64,000 bases of DNA from Halocaridina rubra (GCA_037179515.1 JAXCGZ010022644.1:162501-226500); one strand, 5' to 3'; shown: positions 23,250 to 36,289, counted from the stretch's first letter. Notes: a model not told the origin generated them from the letters alone. A program made the numbers and translations.

Positions 23250-23999
23250 GTCCGGATATTTGGATAAACCATTTCGTGTTGTACTTGATAGAGTTTTAAG
23301 TTTAATTACTGAGGTGTAAAAAGATGAAAAATGAGTATACTTAGGTTTTTAAAATTAAGTCTTTGGGCGAATATTCCTTAATTTTTATGGCAATATATGA
23401 GACATTCTAGTGAAGAGCAAATATCTTATGATTCTGGATAACCCATACCAAAAATACCATTATTATACGAAGGTAAAAGTAATGTTTAGTATAAAGTAGT
23501 TAGTGTATGTTGTGGCAAATAAAGTTTCAATTCGAGTCCCTACAGTTTAAATAATTTACCCGAAAGCTTTGAGACTGATATGCAAAGGTCATAATACTGT
23601 AATTCTGGAAAATACAAGGTTGGCTGTGGCATTATCAGCCCGTTGAAATACTACGACAGATGGTACTATGGATTAAACTGGGACAGGTCCAGGCCGCTCC
23701 AGGTTGAGTATTCCTTCAGGCGCGGTTCTCTTCTTATGCCTAAACCTACACCAAATATTCTTGCAATTTCTTTACTAATCTCTTACTTTCCCATTACAGT
23801 TGATAAGTTACAACACTCCCCAAATCTGAATCTTTTTGCTCTATTTTAACTCATTTTTGCTACACTTATGAAAGGTCCACAGCTTATGGCCTCAAGTGCT
23901 CTGCATAGAGGGGTGCTAAGAATCTCTTGAGATCTAGTTGACTCCACTATTGGTGTGAAAGTAGACATGCTTGGTCGCAGTAATGGTTCTCACCTTAAC

Positions 24000-24885
24000 C
24001 TTGCACCTTTAATAGATTTGCTTCTTTCACTCTTCACTTTCCTAACATTCGTGGTCTGAACTCCTATATTTCGTCTGTGGAACAGCACTTAGGTACGTTC
24101 CTCCCTAACCTCCTTCTCTCTGAAACCCAGCTGTCTAGCCATGCTTTCACTGACCCATTTCAAATCTCTCATTATAACCCATATACACGTTTCCATTCCA
24201 AAGGTGGTGTTAATTCTTCTCACACTGACATGGGAGGAAGTGAGGCCCTGCTTTTTTATTACTCACAATCTGGAGTAGATTATCAAATATCCTACTCGTG
24301 TTTCTGATTGACAGGAACATACAACCAACACTCGGATCTATTCCTTACTTCTAATCCTTCAAACTACTCATATTTTGTGCTTTCCCCTCTTGGTAAATCT
24401 GACCACTCTGTGATCTCAATCTCTTCCATTATTGCTTCCCCTCAATCAATTCCTCCTGCTCAGCGCCGCCTGAGCGTAACCCAATGTGAAAATTTGCGTA
24501 ATTTCCTCTTTGACTCCTGTGGGATGACAATTGGTTTCGGTCCCTCAGCACTGATCAGATAGTCCCAAAAGTTGCCGATATCCTAAACTTGGGAATGGAG
24601 GCGTTCATCCCCTCCTCTATGAAAACTTTTTCTCCCCCTAATCCTTGGTTTGACCATGTCTGTTCCATGGCTATTCAAGCCTCTCCGTCTGATTTAACTC
24701 GTTACGCTTTTATTTCAGCTAGGAATTGTTGTACTGCTCAGATTCAAAGGTCTAAAGCTTCCTTTATAAGAGGGAAAGTTGATGACCTTAACTCCTTTCC
24801 CACAGATAAATGCATCTGGTCCTTAGCCGAGTACCTCTTCAAAAACTATAGACGAAACTGGTCAAAATTTCTACATAAGTGATAG
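24000..24885 (+). pseudogene. Jockey-like retrotransposon endonuclease fragment, decayed
   Basis: Several plus-strand frames in succession give pieces of an apurinic-type endonuclease ORF2. These are a PNIRGLNSYISSVEQHL-like start near 24045, LSETQLSSHAF near 24115, FHSKGGVNSS near 24195, LFLTSNPSNYSYFVLSPLG near 24340, and PWFDHVCSMAIQ and AFISARNC near 24640-24735. Frame changes, stops and a missing central part show it is dead. The family call rests on recognising these blocks from arthropod Jockey-type elements. Confidence 0.7.
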
Positions 24886-24889
24886 AGTG

Positions 24890-25400
24890 AAAGCTGAGAA
24901 TGGTGAGGTTGATTGGTAAAATGTAAATGTGGGGTTACATCAAGTTTGTGTGATGTCACAATGGATGTTTAATGTTTAAGTGTATTGAAAGGTATGGAAA
25001 CAAATGCATGAGGACTAGGCAGAGGTTTGGAATTGGTTGGTGAAAATGAAAGATTAGGGAAAATGGAATCAACTACTATTTGACGATGACACAATACTGG
25101 TGGTTTATTCTGAGGTAAAAAGGAAGCGACTTTGAAAGGGTAAAAAACAGTAGGATGTTACGGGAGAATGTGGAGAAATAATATTTATGATAAAGTAGAA
25201 GGAAATAGTGGATTGGATATATGGAAAAAAATGAATGAGAAAAGACAAGCAAAAAGGGTCTGAAAAGCAAAAGTAAATGGGATTAAGAAAGGTGGACCAA
25301 GAATGAAATAGATGGATAATGTGAAAAGACCACTGGGTGCACATATATATCAGTGAAACAGGGAAGAGAGAGAATGCAAGGGACATGGGTAGGTCAACGG
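24890..25400 (+). pseudogene. Reverse transcriptase fragment of a different non-LTR family
   Basis: Degraded RT blocks on the plus strand: NVNVGLHQVCVMSQWMFNV at about 24920 (ancestral GLRQGCVMSP type), then LLFDDDTILV at about 25075 where LFADDT is expected, followed by a charged Lys-rich segment. Frame and stop errors are frequent. It abuts the Jockey-like fragment, so the two look like separate insertions placed end to end. Confidence 0.55.
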
Positions 25401-25626
25401 GGATTTAGGCTAATTAAAATAAGCACGTTTGGGAGGTGTTACCCATGACATTGTGGATGACACTAGAAGTGCATTTGTAGTTGTGGGGGGAACAATGGTA
25501 GCCCTTTATGCCTAAGGATCTATAAAAGAAGAGCTGAGGTGAATTAATTTACAGGTAAATGAATGTGCTTTGACTAAACCACCTCTTACAAGAGGATTAT
25601 GACCATTTTGTGGGGGTATAAGTGCG

Positions 25627-25858
<232 letters not shown>

Positions 25859-25950
25859 GGGCATCCAGAATGTAATTCCCAACTTCAACCTGTAAATGTC
25901 CACCCCCATGATGGGCATTAACTGTGGAATATAAAACAGCAAATTAACAA

Positions 25951-25954
<4 letters not shown>

Positions 25955-26024
<70 letters not shown>
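25955..26024. repeat. (TA)n microsatellite
   Basis: About 70 bp of pure TA, left border of a fold-back segment. Confidence 0.97.
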
Positions 26025-26027
<3 letters not shown>

Positions 26028-26065
26028 TCGATTTCATGAGAAGCAAGTGACTATTATAAATGTGG

Positions 26066-26201
26066 ATGGTTATGGCTACGCGAGGATATTGAAAGATATG
26101 TTGAGATCCTTAGTACTTTCTAGTGTAGATGATGATTAGATAAATACCCTCGAAAGAACTGAGGATATCAAATTTCTTTCAATTTTTGTACGTAGTCATA
26201 A

Positions 26202-26204
<3 letters not shown>
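26066..26204. repeat. Imperfect fold-back repeat between two (TA)n tracts
   Basis: The left arm starts ggttatggctacg near 26069. The right arm, in reverse complement, starts ggttatgactacgta at about 26203. Both continue with attgaaaga, then a gat-atcct block, then agt-ctttc, giving arms of about 55-60 bp with mismatches. It lies between (TA)n tracts at 25955-26024 and 26204-26279. Confidence 0.65.

Positions 26205-26279
<75 letters not shown>
26204..26279. repeat. (TA)n microsatellite
   Basis: About 75 bp of TA, right border of the fold-back. Confidence 0.97.
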
Positions 26280-26281
<2 letters not shown>

Positions 26282-26990
26282 GATATTATCCAGACAGATT
26301 TAAAATATCAACATTCATAGTCATCCCAAACCAAAGAAGATAAATTGGTCAATAATTATAAACCTGTTTCAGTTCTTGAAAAAACTGGTAAAACATCTGA
26401 GGAATAATTCATAAAAGATAGTATAATTATTTATATGATCACGAAATCCTTAATGAAAATTAGCATGGTCTTGGAAAGAAAATAATCACAACAACGGCAT
26501 TTGTATTTGTCTACGAAATATAAAAATCTTAATACCAAACACGAAAATACCATCTGGTAAGTAGAGACACTTGGCTTGCATTTGAAAGTGTGAAATGACG
26601 GCTTAAGTATGATACATACTTGCAAAACTAGATTCAGCTATAAACTATGATCTTTTTAGTATTTAAAAAAAAAAAAAACTGAACCAGAACCCTTACTTAA
26701 AGCAGGGGGTACCTCAGGGATTGAGCCTAGGTCTGGCCCTTTTCAATAATTATACTTCTAAAATGTCAGAGCCAGAAGCAGGACCCACACTTTTGATTAT
26801 GCAAATGATATAATCCAAATAGTAACATACAAAAGTAATGTATTTCTAGCAAGGAAAACCTTGTGAAATAGAAAAATGGAATATAAAAAAATACTTATTT
26901 CGATTTCGTCATTTAAGCCAATCCCGGTTATTATTAAACGCCACCAAATAAACTTCAGAAATTCGAAAACAACATTGGGATACCAATTAC
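26280..26990 (+). pseudogene. Highly decayed non-LTR reverse transcriptase
   Basis: Remnants on the plus strand: YPDRFKISTFIVIPK followed by a degraded N-Y-x-P block near 26290-26370, GVPQGLSLGLALF near 26708 and FDYANDI near 26795 where YADD is expected. Stops and frame changes are numerous. Confidence 0.55.
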
Positions 26991-27306
26991 CCTAAATAGA
27001 TTGGGGAATGACACGTGGAATGTACTTTTTACTACAATATCAATAAATTACAAAGAAGAGGGAAAGAAAGAAAATTATAAAAACATATTGAATGACCTTC
27101 AGACGCAAACCAAAAACAGCATTCTTAAAACCCAAAACCTTAGCACTACTTTAATCTCTCTCTCTCTCTACTCCTTTGGTCTTGGAGCCACTTGTTGACC
27201 CATGACCTCTGGACAGGTTATTCCACGCTTATCTGTCTTCTGATAGGATCATTCAGTCCACTAGATTTACTCCCTCTCAAAACAAAGCTCCAGAAGATAC
27301 CGCAAC

Positions 27307-27485
27307 GTAGTCTCCGTGGCTAAATGGTTGCGTCCGCGACTCTGTCTCGGCAGGTCGAGGGTTCGCGCCCCGTCACTCAGGGAAACGATTACACATGCCA
27401 AAACAAGTCCTTCGCAAGAAGGCATCCGTCCTAGCCCTTACTTCTATGAAAAAGGGAGTTCGAGACGTAAAACCGAATCATTATG
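27307..27485 (+). mobile_element. tRNA-derived SINE (copy 1)
   Basis: Begins with a tRNA-like head: A-box-like tggctaaatggttgcg and B-box-like gggttcgcgcccc with tRNA-like spacing. A body follows (aaacgattacac, ccaaaacaagtccttcgcaa, ccgtcctagccctta, aaagggagttcgagacgt, aaaaccgaatc) that recurs almost unchanged at 58541-58690. The head does not fold as a normal tRNA, so it is a Pol III-derived repeat and not a tRNA gene. Confidence 0.75.
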
Positions 27486-28175
27486 GTGTTTGCCCCAACT
27501 CTCTATATTTTATATTCAAGCGTTTATACCCATCCTTAACTCTCTAATCCTCCTCTTGGCTTAAGATAAGGAAGAAGTACCTATCCCAGTTTACACTTTT
27601 CCCTCTCGATGTGACTGAGTAGCTCCATGGAGAGACAGTCAGTACATCATGAAATAAAAGGCGCGAGCAAAATGCACATCATCATCACTATTATTGAAAT
27701 TATATGACACCAATTATCAGTCTACATTAGTTTTTATGAGTGACATAGGGATGTGCAAAGAAATCCGCCCTCTACGAAAGTAGCAGTTTAAGGACAAAGC
27801 AGAAATAAGAGAATGATGTAATGATGATGAGTACAAAGCACAGAGAAACAGAGATGTATGACTTGTAAAAAGTGCAGGGATAATAAGAGATGTGTAACAA
27901 ATACGCCAGCTTATTTGGTATAGGAAAAGAACCGTCATTAAAAGAAGGCTTAACATCAAGCTCTCCTAGGTAGTCTTATTTCACATCAAAAGATCTTCAG
28001 TTGAAGTATCGCAAGGAGTGGCTGATGCCATTGAACACCAAACAACAGGTGGTGGTTATTATTTATCACCATAATTGTGCAGGTACCGTAGGAGGCACTT
28101 GCTTAAATGATTTATACCATCAAACATAAAAAATAAATGAAGATAGAAGATTCTTGAAACAAATCACTCAAATAG
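27486..28175. other. Repeat-bearing intergenic stretch
   Basis: No gene. The part at about 27790-27950 (caaatacgccagcttatttgg near 27898) has a related copy near 48902-48953 and weaker similarity to 51990-52130, indicating an unnamed dispersed repeat. Confidence 0.45.
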
Positions 28176-28185
28176 AAAAAGTATC

Positions 28186-28258
28186 CGCCCAACGTGGGGC
28201 TCGAACCCACGACCCCGAGATTAAGAGTCTCGTGCTCTACCGACTGAGCTAGCCGGGC
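28186..28258 (-). tRNA. tRNA-Lys (anticodon CTT)
   Basis: A 73-nt cloverleaf on the minus strand: acceptor GCCCGGC with GTTGGGC (including G-U pairs), discriminator G, A box TAGCTCAGTCGG, anticodon loop CTCTTAA (anticodon CTT), B box GGTTCGAGCCC. A TTTTT terminator lies at 28176-28180 on the coding strand. Confidence 0.96.
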
Positions 28259-28500
28259 TTGCTACAGAGAAGAAAAACACTGAAACAACAACTACTGGAA
28301 GTAAATGGAAGGGGAGGGAATCTGTAAAACCAGCATCAATTTAAAATCATATCCTTCGAAGGGGTAAGAACGTAATTCATTTTACAGTTATCGAAAGACT
28401 TAATTTCCTTAAAAAAAAATTTAAAAAAAATCTCGAGGAATATACCAATCAATAACTTCTACCAAGTGCAAAGTTTATTACTGCACTGTTACATGGATTA

Positions 28501-28790
28501 AGGGGGCTTTTACACGGTCAAGCGGTTCGTCGAACGCGGTTCGACAGACAACTGTTTGAAGTGGTTCGAACGTGAACGGGGTATTTGGTTGTCGAACACG
28601 ATTGTCGAACGTGTTCGACAACCAAATACCCCGTTCACACGTTCGAACATCACTTCAAACACTTGTCTGTCGAACACGTTTGTCGAACGTGTTCGACAAC
28701 CAAATACCCCGTTCACACGTTCGAACATCACTTCAAACACTTGTCTGTCGAACCGCGTTTGACGAACCGTTTGACCGTGTAAACCCTCCT
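28501..28790. mobile_element. Palindromic MITE, copy 1 (290 bp, TTA duplication, internal 78-bp repeat)
   Basis: Ends agggggcttttacacggtc on the left and aggagggtttacacggtc on the right in reverse complement. It is flanked by tta on both sides (28498-28500 and 28791-28793), the target type of PIF/Harbinger elements. The interior is a series of inverted repeats (gttcgacaaccaaatacccc against its complement). A 78-bp segment is tandemly duplicated (28603 and 28681 starts), making this copy longer than copy 2. There is no transposase. All open frames here are by-products of the palindrome. Confidence 0.8.
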
Positions 28791-28799
28791 TTAGGCTAA

Positions 28800-29450
28800 T
28801 TAAGTTGGAAAAACAAGCTTTTTTACCTCAATACCCATCTTTCAACATTTTATTTTCGAAAACGGCAAGGGTCATTTTAACGTGCAGAATTACCTTTAAT
28901 CTTGTGAAGTACTAAATTTTATAAAGTACAATGCCACATAGAAAGACGTGAAATCAATGCATGACCAGGATAGTGAGAAGCAAAAGTACCTATAACAAAA
29001 GTATATATTTACTTTTACACTGGCACCTGCTTCAAAGTTATATGCAGCACTAAAATTTGCCTAAAATAAACCCTGGAAAATGGCGCAATAGTTCAGATTT
29101 ATCTAGAGAAGTCTCACTGCTTGACTTGCAGTTCCAAGTCTAAATATATGAAGAACATTTAAAATTTTACATATATCTATAAAACGTTCCTAAAAGCAGA
29201 GAAATAAACGATACTTAAACTGCTAAAAGCAACAACAGAGTATAGCATAATCATAAAGTGTTCTATTTAGATCACTGAGCACCAGTCCATATCAATTTGC
29301 AGTTTCCAGAAGATAACATACGAATTTTTAATTTTTAATACTTGACTGTTTTAACAAACCATCCAGTCATTATAACAGCGTTAATATGCTTGCTTAAATA
29401 ACTTGCAATGTTGATAGGGATTTTCAAACTTCAATTTCCTTCTCAGACAT
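28800..29450. other. Intergenic, nothing recognised
   Basis: AT-rich spacer between the MITE and tRNA-Pro without coding potential or recognisable repeat. Confidence 0.4.
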
Positions 29451-29452
29451 AG

Positions 29453-29524
29453 GGCCTGTTGGTCTAGGGGTATGATTCTCGCTTAGGGTGCGAGAGGTCC
29501 CGGGTTCAAATCCCGGACAGGCCC
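29453..29524 (+). tRNA. tRNA-Pro (anticodon AGG)
   Basis: A 72-nt cloverleaf: acceptor GGCCTGT with ACAGGCC, discriminator C, A box TGGTCTAGGGG, anticodon loop TTAGGGT (anticodon AGG), B box GGTTCAAATCC. A long T-run (29532-29540) just downstream is a typical RNA polymerase III terminator. Confidence 0.97.
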
Positions 29525-29944
29525 ACTGTGCTTTTTTTTTCTATTTTATATCTTATCTTATTTAGACTCCAAAATTCCACATATTCTTGCTGGCTTAAAA
29601 ATAAAAAATATAAAAAACATCAAATATCTACACTACTCATGTTGCAATTCCACTATCCTACAGATTTTGCTAGCTTAAATAATCTAAATTACTCTTACTG
29701 GCTTTAAGAAGAAATTAGTCCTTAAAATGAACACACACTGAGTAAAGCTCAGCTATCAACATTAATTATACTTAAATGCATATGAAAATAAAATAAATTT
29801 AAAACTTTACAATTATTAGAACCACACATGCGCAATTTTCCTCTTATAAAGGGAGCGGCTGAGTCGAGGTAAAATACCCTATTTTGTAATTCGAAATATT
29901 TTTCTTTGCGCACACAGGCTAAAACACAAGAAACCTTTTGAGTA

Positions 29945-30360
29945 TCAAGGATGAACTGTCACTACTTGATCTGGTATGGAAAACGAGGCCTACACCTGAT
30001 TATGGTGCACCCTCCTGTAATCCACATTGGAAAAAGTTTAAAGACATGCTAAGAAGCTAGTGACAGCGATACGAAATCTGAGATATGAGGAAAGCCTCAA
30101 GGATTTTGACTTACCACCATTGGAAGCTGATATGGAGAGGGCGATATAGAAACGGTCTGTAAATTCCTGCAGGGTTTTGTTAGGATTGACAAGCAGCGAT
30201 ACTCTGATATAGGTGGCTCGAAAATTAGAGATGACTGTTTGAAGATCGTAAGTATACTTCTTAGCAGGTTGTAGGGAAGTATTTTAGTGAGTATAACTGC
30301 TGACTGAAACTCGCCAAGCGAAGAGACAGTAAATGCTGAATGCATTAATAAACTTTAAGG
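29945..30360 (+). pseudogene. CR1-like RT C-terminal fragment, diverged copy
   Basis: A decayed version of the sequence that follows at 30365-30890. The same order of blocks is visible (cctgtaatccacattggaaaaag, then gctagtgacagcgatacgaaatct, then ttgacttaccaccatt) with many stops. The two copies lie head to tail, this one older. Confidence 0.55.
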
Positions 30361-30364
30361 AAAT

Positions 30365-30989
<625 letters not shown>

Positions 30990-31144
30990 TTAATTCTGTT
31001 CACACCACTTACGTAATTTATATATCTATACCGTGAGAGCAATATTAACAGACTATAATAAACATCTTAAACACTGCGAATATCAAATAAATACAATGTG
31101 AATTACAAAATACTGTACTCTAAAAAAAAACGTTCACCCTCATC

Positions 31145-31216
31145 TGCCGTGACCAGGATTCGAACCTGGGTTATTGCGGCCACAACGCAATGTACTAACC
31201 ACTATACGATCACGGC
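31145..31216 (-). tRNA. tRNA-His (anticodon GTG)
   Basis: A 72-nt cloverleaf on the minus strand: acceptor GCCGTGA with TCACGGC, discriminator A, D-arm TCGTATAGTGGTTAGTAC, anticodon loop TTGTGGC (anticodon GTG), B box GGTTCGAATCC. A run of nine T on the coding strand (31122-31130) serves as terminator. As in other eukaryotes, the 5' G(-1) is not encoded. Confidence 0.96.
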
Positions 31217-32695
31217 TACCGAGAGATATAGAGCGCGTGAATTACGGCACAACATAGCGAAACGTTTGACAAAAACAAACGTTCCTAAAATCACAAGTGT
31301 CGTCAAAAATCAAGTAGAACACATGTCTTGGCCACAAGGAAATGAAAATTGGCCTGCTACTATAAAGAAAACTATTGAACGCTTCCTCGCGGGAAATTTA
31401 ACGGTAAATTTCTAGAAGAGGGGATTATTCTCTTATAACAACAAAACTATTTTTACGACAGTTTTCTTTGTGAAACAAACGATTCTAAACTCCACTTCTG
31501 GTGCAATTACTCGATGTAGACTTTCCATGCCCCCCTTACCCCTAACAATCATAGGGAGAAGCGTTCGGAATCGGGGTTTTTGGGTGGGGGGGGAAGCAAA
31601 AACGAGTAATATGAAGCAGATGTGAGGCACAATATCCTTTATACCACAAGGAAAGTGTTGGAAAAAATACATTTTTGGTGCGTCCAAACCTAACCTCGCC
31701 TCACCTAGGAGAAAACGTCTTCCCTAGCCGAGGGCTTTGCCCCCAGACCCCCTTAAGGTTATTTTTTCCCTAGCCGGCACCGGGTAAATATGGGTTTCAT
31801 TATTACTGTCTTAGTGAGATCTATTATTCTATTTATATAAAAAAGCCATATTCCATTAATCCCCATAATTAAAACAATACCAATCCAACTATGTGTTACA
31901 CATTTATGTATCTAAGCAAAGTCGGCAAATGCTGCTGATAATGCCACATACTTTGTTCATATATGTTGCTTTGCGGGCTACCTAAGTACCTGTAATCCAC
32001 TAAACCCTAGTCTAAACCAACAATTACTTTACATCTATTAACTTGCTGGTTATTAAACAGATATGACATGACGGTTAAGTCAGGTTAGTTTATGGCAGAA
32101 TGAGGTTACTGAGGTAGAATGCAAGCTATAATTGCACCCTTATCTTTCTATGTTGCTGTCATTCTTTTCTTTTTGTTGGCAATAAGGCTACATTTTTTCA
32201 TCTGTACACAATCGTTCCACACACACACACATCGAATTTTCTTACTTATAAAATCTGCAAACACTTTCTATCTAGTTAAAAACATTTTATCAATTGTACA
32301 TCAATACTACTGGAAATCACAAAAAATGTACATACACTAATTCATAATAACGTGCACATACATTTTGTGCGTTCCCCTAAAAATGCATATACAATCTGAC
32401 ATCAAATAGCAATACAGTATGTACAGTATATCTATTTTTTGGGACGGCCTAAGAAAATGTATTCAAACTTTGCTTTATAATAATGATTTTTATTTTTTTT
32501 AAAAGATCCCCCGAAAACAGTATACAGTTTTTAACTATAATAAAAGAGTGTATACATTTCACTGGGAATCTAAAGAAAATATACACATACTATGATTTAT
32601 TAAAAAAAAATTGTTTATAAAGTTTTTTGGATATCCAAGTTAATGCATAAACTTTTTTTAATTATGTACCAAAGACTACATACAGTTATATATAT
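31217..32695. other. Intergenic, nothing firm
   Basis: The block at 31690-31790 (cctagccgagggctttgcccc, then ttccctagccggcaccgg) is GC-richer and looks like an interspersed repeat fragment I cannot name. The remainder is AT-rich without genes. Confidence 0.35.
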
Positions 32696-32696
32696 G

Positions 32697-33259
<563 letters not shown>

Positions 33260-34120
33260 CTGAAGGAAACAGCATAATCACAGAATTGGTAAACCAACTG
33301 AAAGATTGAGAGAGCACTCGCATTCTTCTTATAGTTTAACTCAGCAGATGGGAGCACTATAGTTGTAACCACGTTGAAAATATACTGTACTCTAATAGTA
33401 AGCAGTTAGAAAATCTTGATAAACAAAATATTACCACCATATTCGTCATCTACACTAAATCACAATGTACTCTACAAATAAACAAAGTAACCAAACCACT
33501 TAAAAAAGTTAATTGCAACTAAATATAGATTTGGGTTAGGGTATGTTAGCTTGGTTATAAAATTATAAAATGCAACTTAACAACTTATCTAACACTAATT
33601 TAAATTGTTTGGTTACTTAGTTTAGTTCTTTATACAGTACACTCTAATATTGTGCAGATCACGAATAGGATGCAGTCAGCATACTGTCACAGAATCTGTA
33701 ATTATTATTATTATTAATTGAAAAGCAACACTTTGCTGAATAAAATGATAATCTGAAAAATAGCAATACGACTGGGCTAGGTAGGAAAACAAAACTGTAT
33801 AAGAGATATTGAACTAACCTAATGTGACCAACACAAAGTTTCTAGGGGAAAAAACTCTGCCCATCGTCTCTTATAGTCATAATCAAGGGTTTATCACCAA
33901 GTGAAAAGCCAATGTTTCTGATGTTTTGATATTGTACAAACACTAGGTTAACACACAATTCAAACTATTCCAAGTCAAGAGGGTTTTACCAATCTCATCC
34001 GGATTAGCCACAACTAATTAATGAGTCCCATATTCATTATGATTTTACGTGCGTGTTGAGCAATTTAAGTACAGTATATCAAATCAGTTAAAAAAAAATC
34101 TCCAAAATAACATTATTCAA
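33260..34120. other. Intergenic, nothing recognised
   Basis: AT-rich spacer without recognisable gene, RNA or repeat. Confidence 0.4.
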
Positions 34121-34123
34121 CGA

Positions 34124-34270
34124 GATCATGTAAAGATAACGACTCCCTGTAGATTAAATAGCCCTGCAAATTGCTACTGAGGTTAGGTTTGTAGTGAAGT
34201 TAATGCCTAACCTAACCTAACAACTTAGGGGTTTATTTGATGTACTGCGAGTCGTTATCTTTACTAGATC
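34124..34270. mobile_element. Small MITE-like inverted-repeat element (147 bp)
   Basis: The left end gatcatgtaaagataacgactc is matched by the right end, which in reverse complement reads gatctagtaaagataacgactc: 20 of 22 bases agree. The interior contains cctaacctaacctaacaac and has no coding capacity. A partly similar stretch (catgtaaagttaaataatccc, gtaaattgct) occurs near 3480-3510. Confidence 0.6.
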
Positions 34271-35880
34271 CCGCCATTGTACCCAAACCCCATTCCAAGG
34301 TGGTCTTTATGCTTAAACCTACTCCTCTGCCCGCCTTGAAATTTGGACGAATATGTTCTACGCCTAAGATTACACATACTTCTTCAATAATGAATTAATA
34401 ATAAAACAATGTTCTACAGTTTAGATTACACATAGTTCTTCAATAATGGATTAAAAAAAAAATCCAAAGTGACCTACCATTTTGAATCGTTACTTTTAGA
34501 CCCAAACGCCGATGCTGCTAGACAGGAACTGTGTTATGAAACTGGGAAAAACGGGAGCCATTTTACACAACTTTCAAGGGACTTTAAATTTCCTGCTGTC
34601 CGATGGCCTACGAAAGTTACAAAAATGAAACACTAATTTGGCTCCTATGTCCAAAGGCCGTTGGTAGACCTTATATAAAACCCAAAACATAAATTTTCAA
34701 GATTCACTTGTTTTCGTCGTAACATCATGAGTATTAACATCCTTTCGTATTGCGGTTAAAGACCATACAAGATTTTATGTAATACACAATCCGAGAATTG
34801 AGCGCCATGCTTCCATCCGTCTCTGAAGGCGAAGGCAGACTGAACAAATGAATGTTGGAACTTTTAAGGCGCGAGATCGAAAAGTCGGAATTTTTAGGCA
34901 AAATTCATATTTTTAATGATTTTGTTAATAATACTACAATAATTTTAACAAATAATATCTTTAACATGCTATCCAATATTAGCAATGCAAAGTTCAGCAC
35001 GTTTTGCTAGGTTTAGATGAAGGTGATGCCCAACCTCTTGTCTATCTCACAGCTTTCATTTATGACGCTTCATTCAATTGATTCATATTTTTTAAATTTC
35101 CAGTGAGTGCACTCATCTCCTTCCATATATCCCAAAAGAAGAAATTAAGACAAGTAATATTTGGAGACCGAAGAGTCGCTCAAAATAGCCACACTACTGA
35201 ATCTAGTTACGGAAATTGTCACTTAACTGTTGTTTAAAAAAAAAAAAAAAAATACAAGCATTTGTCCCAGTGCCCAGACTCTGGGTGACCCTTTTTATTA
35301 TAAAACGAAGTCAAAAGTTACACTCTTCTTCACATATCTCTAACCGTTTCAATGTTCTCAATTTCACAAAATTCCAAGTATTAAAGACTTAAAATCCAAA
35401 CTTCGTGCCTTGGATATTTTTTAAGCTTTATATTGTATTTTACCAAGCCGTTTCATCTAATTTGACGATTTTCAATGAAATTATATCAAAATACATTATA
35501 ATATATCAACAGTAACATCTTACATTGTATGCAAGTCCACTGATTCTCTAGAGGTCAAGACTTATTACAGCACATTTTATCAGCTAGCAAGAAAATATTT
35601 CTCATAGCTGGAATTTATGAACAATTTGATTAGTCTATTGCCACAAAATGTTGTATTTTCCATCGTTTCCAGGATTAAACATACCATCACCATAAGCAGT
35701 GGCACCTCTATATTATCTGTCTATATAATAGGGGCAATAATCCCTTTTAGAAAGATACTGGCCGAGTCAAAGGAAAACCTTGATCCCGTGGGAGGAAAAT
35801 ATTAATTAGAAGATTCACATACAAATCACTTTCTAAATCTGTCTTGGACAGACCCCACTATCTCTGAGAGAAAAAATAGA
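34271..35880. other. Intergenic, nothing recognised
   Basis: AT-rich sequence; short frames only. No RNA gene or repeat recognised. Confidence 0.4.
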
Positions 35881-35882
35881 CG

Positions 35883-35886
<4 letters not shown>

Positions 35887-35967
<81 letters not shown>
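35887..35967. repeat. (TA)n microsatellite
   Basis: About 80 bp of TA directly next to a retrotransposon 3' fragment. Confidence 0.97.
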
Positions 35968-35969
<2 letters not shown>

Positions 35970-35970
<1 letters not shown>

Positions 35971-36112
35971 TATTCGCTTAGCGACTTCCAATCATAAATT
36001 ACTCTTACACTGAAAAAAAAATAAATAAAGGTACTTCCTCCCATCCTGCAAAGAAGCTTGCTTACGAATTTTCAAACTATGACCTCTAGTTCTAGTGCCA
36101 GCCTTATCAGGG
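35970..36112 (-). pseudogene. CR1-like RT C-terminal scrap
   Basis: Minus-strand match to the RGHSLKL...QDVRKYFF...W-SLS-E part of the family seen at 36290-37345, interrupted by inserted A-rich sequence. Too short and broken to be more than a relic. Confidence 0.6.
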
Positions 36113-36289
36113 GAGGTTGGAGACTATGTCAGTGAGGATATGACAAGAAAAAAGCATGATGGTATAAAATATATTTGTCTCTGTTTTGCAGGTTTATTAT
36201 GGCAGCTCCTACAAGGTATCTTGGTAAAATAAATTAACTGATCCTCCTGTATTTTCTTTTGCTCAATGCCAGGAACTTTTCAACACCTC

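Noticed and set aside
27307..27375. tRNA gene at the SINE head
   Set aside because: A and B boxes are present but acceptor and anticodon stems do not pair; the downstream body is repeated at 58541.
28501..28790. piggyBac (TTAA) assignment for the MITE
   Set aside because: Copy 2 could be read as TTAA-flanked, but copy 1 has TTA followed by G on the right. A 3-bp TTA duplication fits both copies.
28510..28799. Four overlapping frames of 65-76 codons on both strands
   Set aside because: They come from the self-complementary MITE; frames mirror each other across strands.
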